Origin: an uncultured Spirochaetales bacterium
Lineage (GTDB): Bacteria; Spirochaetota; Spirochaetia; JAFGXN01
NCBI GenBank assembly: GCA_949289575.1
Contig: CASEOG010000003.1
Coordinates: forward strand, 310,001 to 374,000
Direction of reading: 5' to 3'
Length of the DNA: 64,000 nt
Below the pieces are notes generated by a model. That model was given only the letters and a program-made list of their open reading frames with translations, searched no databases and had not been told where the DNA came from. The translations under genes and the position numbers were made by a program. Shown here one piece after another: positions 59,656-64,000 of this stretch (its first letter is position 1; each line of letters starts with the position of its first letter).

Positions 59656-60873
59656 ATGAGATCGAAAACAACAATATGTGATTATTCCGCCTGTACAGGA
59701 TGTGCAGCCTGTATAAATATTTGTCCGTCTAATGCTGTGCATATGATTTCCGATGAATGCGGATATAAATATCCGAAGATAAATTTGAAACAATGTACAG
59801 ATTGCAGTTTATGTGAAAAAACGTGCCCTGTTCTACATCCTGTTTCTCTTTATAAAGCAGAACATTCGTATGCAGTTGCAGCAATAGATGAAAACCTTCG
59901 AAAATCTTGTTCTTCCGGTGGAATGGCTTCTATTATTTCACAAAAAATACTGGAACAAGATGGTATTGTCTATGGGTGTGCTCAAATATCATACTGTGAT
60001 ATTCGACATATCCGAGTGAACTCCTCCTCACAACTGCCATTACTTAAAGGCAGTAAATATGTTCAAAGCGAAATTAATACTATTTATCGCAATGTAAAAG
60101 AAGATCTGAATTCCGGTTGTGCAGTATTATTTTCCGGCACTCCTTGTCAAATAGCAGGATTAAAGAATTATTTAAGAAAAGATTACGAAAATTTGTATAC
60201 ACTTGATTTAATATGCCACGGTGTTCCTTCGCAGCAAATGCTTATTGATGATATTGATTTGCAAATGTCTTCTCAAACAAAAGAGATGGATAGTAGAGTT
60301 CTATTCAGGTGGAAAACCCAGTATGGTATCCAGTTTGGTATCCAGTTTGGAGAAGGAAAAAAGATTTGTTTGCCTCATGACCCTTATATTTTAGCATTTT
60401 TTACCGGACTTTCTTTTCGGGAAAACTGCCATAGTTGTCCGTATAGTCAAGTCGCCCGTGTCGGAGATATTACAGTCGGAGACTTTTGGGGATTAGGAGC
60501 TCAGTCACATACGCAATTCAAAATAAAAGACGGTGTTTCATTGGTCTTAGTCAATACCGAGAAGGGGCTTAAATTATGGCAAAACATATTGCCTTATGTA
60601 AAATTTGAACAACACAGTTTAACAGAAGCAATAAACGGGAACGGTAATCTTCATTCTCCGTCCCGACGTCCTGCAGGCAAGGATATCTTTATTCAAGAAT
60701 ACAAGCGACATAGAAATTTGAAAAAAGCCTGTAATGCAAGTATTTCAAAATCTAATTATTTTCGACTACTTATTAAAGAAAAAATAAAGAGACTGCGTTT
60801 ACTGGTTTTTATATTTAAAAAAATGAGATTTACTTTGTATAAAATCAACTGTAAAAAGGAAAATTCAAAATAA
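59656..60873 (+). CDS. FrhB-like ferredoxin-fused protein of surface-glycan loci
   Basis: 405 residues. The N-terminus has two [4Fe-4S] ferredoxin motifs (CTGCAACINICP and CTDCSLCEKTCP). These are followed by the coenzyme F420 hydrogenase/dehydrogenase beta-subunit-like domains (KSCSSGGMASIIS, FSGTPCQIAGLKNYL, LICHGVPS, VGDITVGDFWGLG). In gut bacteria such proteins occur beside polysaccharide pyruvyl transferases in exopolysaccharide clusters; the exact reaction is unknown. Base composition is far richer in A+T than the surrounding genes, with codons such as AAA, ATA and TTA dominating, pointing to transfer. A 12-bp tandem duplication at 60325-60348 gives GIQFGIQF. GAGG precedes the ATG. Confidence 0.88.
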   Translation: MRSKTTICDYSACTGCAACINICPSNAVHMISDECGYKYPKINLKQCTDCSLCEKTCPVLHPVSLYKAEHSYAVAAIDENLRKSCSSGGMASIISQKILEQDGIVYGCAQISYCDIRHIRVNSSSQLPLLKGSKYVQSEINTIYRNVKEDLNSGCAVLFSGTPCQIAGLKNYLRKDYENLYTLDLICHGVPSQQMLIDDIDLQMSSQTKEMDSRVLFRWKTQYGIQFGIQFGEGKKICLPHDPYILAFFTGLSFRENCHSCPYSQVARVGDITVGDFWGLGAQSHTQFKIKDGVSLVLVNTEKGLKLWQNILPYVKFEQHSLTEAINGNGNLHSPSRRPAGKDIFIQEYKRHRNLKKACNASISKSNYFRLLIKEKIKRLRLLVFIFKKMRFTLYKINCKKENSK

Positions 60874-62012
60874 TGAGTAACAAAAGAAAAAAAATAGGAA
60901 TTGTTACAATTCTTGATGTTGCTAATTTTGGAAGTATGTTGCAGGCTTATGCATTAGGAACGATCATTCAGCGATTAAACTATGAAGTTGAATTTGTAAA
61001 TTATTGGCGACAAGATTATACAACAAAAAATAAAGTTCGAACTTTCCTCAAAGATAAAACTTTAGGAAATGTTGCAAAAAGATGTCTCTTTGCATTGGCT
61101 GCTTTGTTATTTTATGCTCCTATTCGAATTCGTGTACGTCATTTTGTCACAAAAAAATTTAAATTCACTCGTAAATATACTTCTTTCAACGATATAAAAA
61201 ATAATCCTCCAAATATTGATATCGGTATATTCGGAAGCGACCAAATATGGAATAGCTCATATAACGGAGGAATTGACAGAATATTTTGGGGAGATTTTGG
61301 TTCATTCCCGCATATTGCATATGCAGCATCTTCCGGATTAGAATCATTTGAAAATAATGAATTGCCGGAAATTAAACATTTACTTGCTAATTTCAAATCT
61401 ATTTCTGTTCGGGAAAGTCAAACATGTGAATACTTACATAATTTAGGATTCCCTGAAGTACAGCACGTTTTAGATCCTTCACTGCTACTGACAGCAGAAG
61501 AATGGAAAGTCTCAATCGGATATCAAAAAAATACCTCAAAACGAGCTGCAATGCAAGAATATTTACTGGTATATTCTGTTGAGCGTTTTAATAATGATTT
61601 TATTTTTTCTCAGGCGCGTCGTATAGCAGACAAATTAAATTTAAAGGTATACGTTGTATGTACAACATATCCTGTGAAAGCGAAGAAATACGGTGTTGAT
61701 AAAATTTATGCAATGGCTAATGTTCCTGTATTTTTACGGTTAATTGCCGATGCTAAATTTATTATTGCAAGCTCGTTTCACGGAACTGCTTTTGCAATAA
61801 ATTTTAATAAGGATTTTATTACGATATCCCCAAATAAATATAATATTCGTATGGAAAGCATTGTAAAACAATTTGGTTTAGAAGATCGTGTGATTAAAAC
61901 AAATGAAATTGATATTTTTGATTTAAAGTCTATTAATTATGAAACCATAAATACCAAATTAACACAAGCTCGAAAGGATTCCTTATCTTTTATTCGCTCA
62001 TCATTATCTTAG
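60873..62012 (+). CDS. Polysaccharide pyruvyl transferase family protein
   Basis: 379 residues. Family features: KKIGIVTILDVANFGSMLQAYAL at the N-terminus, IGIFGSDQIWN, AYAASSG with the following ISVRESQTCEYL, VLDPSLLLTAEEW, and IASSFHGTAFAINF towards the end. Members add ketal-linked pyruvate to surface sugars. The start overlaps the stop of the FrhB-like gene (TAATG), so the two are translated together. Composition is equally AT-rich, marking the pair as one transferred unit. Confidence 0.9.
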   Translation: MSNKRKKIGIVTILDVANFGSMLQAYALGTIIQRLNYEVEFVNYWRQDYTTKNKVRTFLKDKTLGNVAKRCLFALAALLFYAPIRIRVRHFVTKKFKFTRKYTSFNDIKNNPPNIDIGIFGSDQIWNSSYNGGIDRIFWGDFGSFPHIAYAASSGLESFENNELPEIKHLLANFKSISVRESQTCEYLHNLGFPEVQHVLDPSLLLTAEEWKVSIGYQKNTSKRAAMQEYLLVYSVERFNNDFIFSQARRIADKLNLKVYVVCTTYPVKAKKYGVDKIYAMANVPVFLRLIADAKFIIASSFHGTAFAINFNKDFITISPNKYNIRMESIVKQFGLEDRVIKTNEIDIFDLKSINYETINTKLTQARKDSLSFIRSSLS

Positions 62013-62078
62013 TATTTGTTATATTTATGTAAGAAATTTAATAAGCATCTAATTATTCATATGAGAATTAAGTCATAC

Positions 62079-62097
62079 ATTCCTCTTGACATCTTTT
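62079..62097 (+). repeat. Right copy of the 19-bp direct repeat
   Basis: Identical to 59617-59635. This copy supplies the -35 region of the tRNA operon promoter, so it may be the original one. Confidence 0.9.
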
Positions 62098-62114
62098 CCT
62101 TTCTTATGTAATAT
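62086..62114 (+). promoter_or_regulatory. tRNA operon promoter
   Basis: TTGACA, a 17-nt spacer and TAATAT; the first tRNA begins 14 nt after the -10 box. Confidence 0.7.
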
Positions 62115-62127
62115 AGACAGGAACCGG

Positions 62128-62212
62128 GGAGAGATGTCCGAGTGGTTTAAGGAGACGGTCTTGAAAACCGTTGATGCGCAAGCATCCCGGGGTTCGAATC
62201 CCCGTTTCTCCG
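62128..62212 (+). tRNA. tRNA-Ser (UGA)
   Basis: 85 nt class II tRNA. The acceptor GGAGAGA pairs with TTTCTCC, the anticodon loop is CTTGAAA (anticodon TGA), there is a long variable arm, and the T-arm is GGGGTTCGAATCCCC. CCA is not encoded. Confidence 0.95.
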
Positions 62213-62216
62213 AAAT

Positions 62217-62304
62217 GGAAAGGTGCGAGAGTGGCCGAATCGGTCTCCCTGCTAAGGAGTTGTACCCCTCAAGGGTACCGGGGGTTCGAATCCCCCCCTT
62301 TCCG
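62217..62304 (+). tRNA. tRNA-Ser (GCU)
   Basis: 88 nt class II tRNA. The acceptor GGAAAGG pairs with CCTTTCC, the anticodon loop is CTGCTAA (anticodon GCT), and there is a long variable arm around TACCCCTCAAGGGTA. CCA is not encoded. Confidence 0.95.
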
Positions 62305-62312
62305 TGTTTAAT

Positions 62313-62386
62313 GTACCTATAGCTCAGTTGGATAGAGCATTGGTTTGCGGAACCAAAGGTCGGAGGTTCGAGTCCTCTTGGGTACA
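62313..62386 (+). tRNA. tRNA-Arg (GCG)
   Basis: 74 nt class I tRNA. The acceptor GTACCTA pairs with TGGGTAC, the anticodon stem is TTGGT/ACCAA, and the loop TTGCGGA gives anticodon GCG (reads CGC, CGU). A20 after the D-loop GG and C35, both arginine identity elements, are present. Bacteria usually read these codons with an A34/inosine tRNA instead. CCA is not encoded. Confidence 0.92.
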
Positions 62387-62390
62387 ATTA

Positions 62391-62477
62391 GGAAAGATGC
62401 GAGAGTGGTTGAATCGGACAGACTCGAAATCTGTTGTAGGCTTCGGCTTACCGGGGGTTCGAATCCCCCTCTTTCCG
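62391..62477 (+). tRNA. tRNA-Ser (CGA)
   Basis: 87 nt class II tRNA. The acceptor GGAAAGA pairs with TCTTTCC, the anticodon stem is ACAGA/TCTGT with loop CTCGAAA (anticodon CGA), and there is a long variable arm GTAGGCTTCGGCTTAC. CCA is not encoded. Confidence 0.95.
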
Positions 62478-62485
62478 TCCGAGAC

Positions 62486-62515
62486 AACCGCTTTCGTTTG
62501 AAGGCGGTTTTTTTC
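62486..62515 (+). terminator. Terminator of the tRNA operon
   Basis: The AACCGC(T)TTC / GAA(G)GCGGTT stem with loop GTTT is followed by TTTTTTT, 9 nt after the last tRNA. Confidence 0.9.
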
Positions 62516-62538
62516 TTATTTATTCATTGAAATTTATT

Positions 62539-62994
62539 TCACACCTCAACATCATACAGCCGCATGTAGTTATACAGCTCTTCGAGATTGAAGGCAAAGA
62601 GTTTGCGGACAGCGGTGCCGAGTAGGCGGCGGAGATTTTCCTGGAGGCAGATCAGACCGATGGTGAAGGTGATAAAACCGGGCATCACCATCAGAAAGGC
62701 GCAGACGCCGGTACCGACGGTTTTATCGAACTGACGGTAGGGAACGTCTCCCAGCTCGCGGAAAGCATGGCGGGTTTCTTTGGAAACGAAAGTATAAGCC
62801 CATTTCGAGAAAACAAAGCCGAAAAACGCGGTCAAAAACAGCATCCCGAGAATCAGATACGGGTTAAAGCGGTGAACAAGGTAAACCGTCAGCACCAGAT
62901 CGGCAAACTGCAGCAAAAATCCGAGCATAAACATTTCCACCAGTTTCACCTGCTGCGGAAAACGTAAAACGCCGACTATCTTTTTTAAGTCCAT
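62539..62994 (-). CDS. FxsA-like membrane protein
   Basis: 151 residues with about four hydrophobic segments (MFMLGFLLQFADLVLTVYLV, YLILGMLFLTAFFGFVFS, VCAFLMVMPGFITFTIGLICL). The MPGFITFTIGLICLQENLRRLL part matches the pattern of FxsA proteins, small inner-membrane proteins of unclear role that in E. coli affect phage exclusion. The ATG at 62994 has GGAGAAAGG upstream; longer frames toward 63186 overlap the HAD gene and read as shadow. The start overlaps the HAD stop region, so translation is coupled. Confidence 0.75.
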   Translation of the reverse strand: MDLKKIVGVLRFPQQVKLVEMFMLGFLLQFADLVLTVYLVHRFNPYLILGMLFLTAFFGFVFSKWAYTFVSKETRHAFRELGDVPYRQFDKTVGTGVCAFLMVMPGFITFTIGLICLQENLRRLLGTAVRKLFAFNLEELYNYMRLYDVEV

Positions 62995-63650
62995 AATCCT
63001 TTCTCCTTCAAAACTGCCGGTACCTGCTCGAGCGATGCGGCGACAGCCAGACACCGTCGTGCCAGAGCGGCATCGGGCTGTATGCGATCGGGAATCATTA
63101 TAACGGGAATACCCGCTCCCAGTGCCGCGTTGACACCCTGTATCGAATCTTCGATAACAACAACCGACCCCGGACTGTATCCGCACTCGTGCAACGCTTT
63201 CAGATAGATATCGGGTGCCGGTTTTCCTGCTGTCACACTTTCACCGCCGATGATCTTTTGAAAAAAAGGCAACAGCCCGGATCGTTCCAATAAAAACCGC
63301 GCCTGCCGGCTTTCGGTCGATGTCACCAGTATACACGGAATTCTCTTTTCCCGCAACAGGGAAAGCAGGGTGCGGACACCCGGTTTCTGCGCCAGTGTCC
63401 CGCTTTCGGCTTTTTCGCGGATCCGCTCTGCACAGTAGTCCCAAACCTCGGCAAACGGAAAACCTTCGCCGAACTCTTCGAAATAAAGCGTCCGGCATCC
63501 GTTGTAGTCGCGGCCGGTACAGCGGTTCAGCAAATCATCGGAAAAACGGTAGCCGAACCGCCCGGTACAGTCGTTTTGCAGAATTTGAGCCGCTTCCGTT
63601 TCGGTATCAAAGAGAACGCCGTCCATATCGAAAAAAAGAGCCGATATCAT
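62985..63650 (-). CDS. HAD-family phosphatase (beta-phosphoglucomutase-like)
   Basis: 221 residues. HAD motif I is FFDMDGVLFDTE, motif II is CILVTSTES, the Lys of motif III is in TAGKPAPDIYLKAL, and motif IV is VVVIEDSIQGVNAA. The helical cap inserted after motif I is that of subfamily I phosphatases and mutases, including beta-phosphoglucomutase. It acts on small phosphorylated sugars or nucleotides in the cytoplasm. Only one base lies between the nucleoside phosphorylase stop and its ATG, which hints at a role in pentose phosphate or nucleotide turnover. Confidence 0.9.
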   Translation of the reverse strand: MISALFFDMDGVLFDTETEAAQILQNDCTGRFGYRFSDDLLNRCTGRDYNGCRTLYFEEFGEGFPFAEVWDYCAERIREKAESGTLAQKPGVRTLLSLLREKRIPCILVTSTESRQARFLLERSGLLPFFQKIIGGESVTAGKPAPDIYLKALHECGYSPGSVVVIEDSIQGVNAALGAGIPVIMIPDRIQPDAALARRCLAVAASLEQVPAVLKEKGLWT

Positions 63651-63651
63651 C

Positions 63652-64000
63652 TTAAATGCGCGAAATTAATTCTTTCATGAAGGCAATAAAAACAGCCTTC
63701 TGCCGGGCGGCCGTTTCGGTGACCTCTTTATGATTCAGTTTTTCTCCCGTTATGCCGGCAGCCATATTGGTTAAACAGGAAAAGGCCGCCGTTTTCAGTC
63801 CGAGCCGGGCCGCCAGAATCGCTTCGGGAACGGTCGACATTCCGACCGCATCGGCCCCCAACCGCGCCGCCGCCCTGACCTCGGCCGGCGTTTCATACGA
63901 CGGTCCGGTGGTAAAAAAGTAAACACCGCTTCTTAACTCCGTCCCGACGGCGGCTGCGGCCTCAAACGCTTTCTGCCGCAATTCCCGACTGTAAGCGTCG
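63652..64000 (-). CDS. Purine nucleoside phosphorylase (N-terminus outside window)
   Basis: The last ~115 residues are visible. Typical trimeric PNP segments: GVYFFTTGPSYETPAEVRAAARLGADAVGMSTVPEAILA (with the Glu and Met of the nucleoside site), then FSCLTNMAAGI with the purine-binding Asn. The protein ends at KELISRI. It cleaves inosine or guanosine with phosphate to base plus ribose 1-phosphate. The frame stays open to the window end at 64000. Confidence 0.9.
   Translation of the reverse strand, partial: DAYSRELRQKAFEAAAAVGTELRSGVYFFTTGPSYETPAEVRAAARLGADAVGMSTVPEAILAARLGLKTAAFSCLTNMAAGITGEKLNHKEVTETAARQKAVFIAFMKELISRI

Noticed and set aside
59617-62097. Cassette considered as a composite transposon or integron
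   Set aside because: No transposase, integrase or inverted repeats are visible; only the 19-bp direct repeat bounds it.
62994-63186. Longer N-terminus for the FxsA-like protein
   Set aside because: The extension is antisense-like, Arg/Ser/Gly-rich and lies inside the HAD gene; the ATG at 62994 has a good ribosome site.

Overview
This window looks like chromosomal DNA of a spirochaete, probably a Treponema-like gut or host-associated species. That is inference, because no rRNA is present. The clues are spirochaete-type lipoproteins (lipoboxes ending FSC, SGC or SSC), a flagellar fliS pair, a MurA with the fosfomycin-insensitive Asp variant known from Borrelia, a large outer-membrane and surface repeat locus, and a Nfn-type redox module typical of anaerobes. 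Coding density is very high and TGA is used as an ordinary stop. No stretch longer than 300 bases lacks a gene; the largest gaps are about 290 bases (11002-11291) and 230 bases (28851-29080).

Layout. 1-4319 (minus): M29-type aminopeptidase (cut by the window edge), proS, an MGH1-like glycosidase homologue with altered catalytic motifs, and a hotdog thioesterase. 4397-8054: folB, a DAACS-type symporter with a Rossmann-like partner, and murA. 8061-12320 (minus): two membrane proteins, a STAS plus zinc-ribbon protein, and a sigma-54-type AAA+ activator without HTH. 12433-17870: an orphan sugar-binding lipoprotein, an unknown coiled-coil protein, nfnA, and a gene joining NfnB to an acyl-ACP thioesterase. 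17916-19007: a broken glycosidase, paralogous to the one at 2437-3864. 19009-21949 (minus): ctpA-type protease, rsmE and a WecG/TagA glycosyltransferase, all overlapping. 22073-26962: MinD/FlhG-like ATPase, lgt, epmA, a DUF4105 membrane protein and a periplasmic thioredoxin.

27090-31137 (minus): two InlB-repeat lipoproteins on either side of a PHP phosphatase. 31310-34743: a heterodimeric ABC exporter with one degenerate ATP site. 34784-38113: an frdA-frdB operon with a CCG-domain (SdhE/HdrB-like) subunit. 38276-41838: aspS, galU and a lipoprotein. 41860-43389: SGNH hydrolase. 43492-53070 (minus): a three-gene surface locus made of a 215-aa unknown, a 2251-aa lipoprotein built of chitobiase-C-terminal-like repeats, and a coupled outer-membrane-type protein. 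53199-59610: fliS pair, aroA, polA, coaE and a SPOR protein.

59617-62097: a strikingly AT-rich two-gene glycan-modification cassette (FrhB-like plus polysaccharide pyruvyl transferase), bounded by an exact 19-bp direct repeat and lying directly before a cluster of four tRNA genes (Ser-UGA, Ser-GCU, Arg-GCG, Ser-CGA). 62539-64000 (minus): FxsA-like protein, HAD phosphatase and the end of a purine nucleoside phosphorylase.

Two themes cross the window. First, many genes have a -10 box 5-8 nt before the ATG and no Shine-Dalgarno, which suggests widespread leaderless mRNAs. Second, several proteins are unusual versions of known families: the NfnB-thioesterase fusion, the FrdAB-CCG complex, the giant repeat lipoprotein locus and the transferred cassette. 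These are the best candidates for something not yet described.
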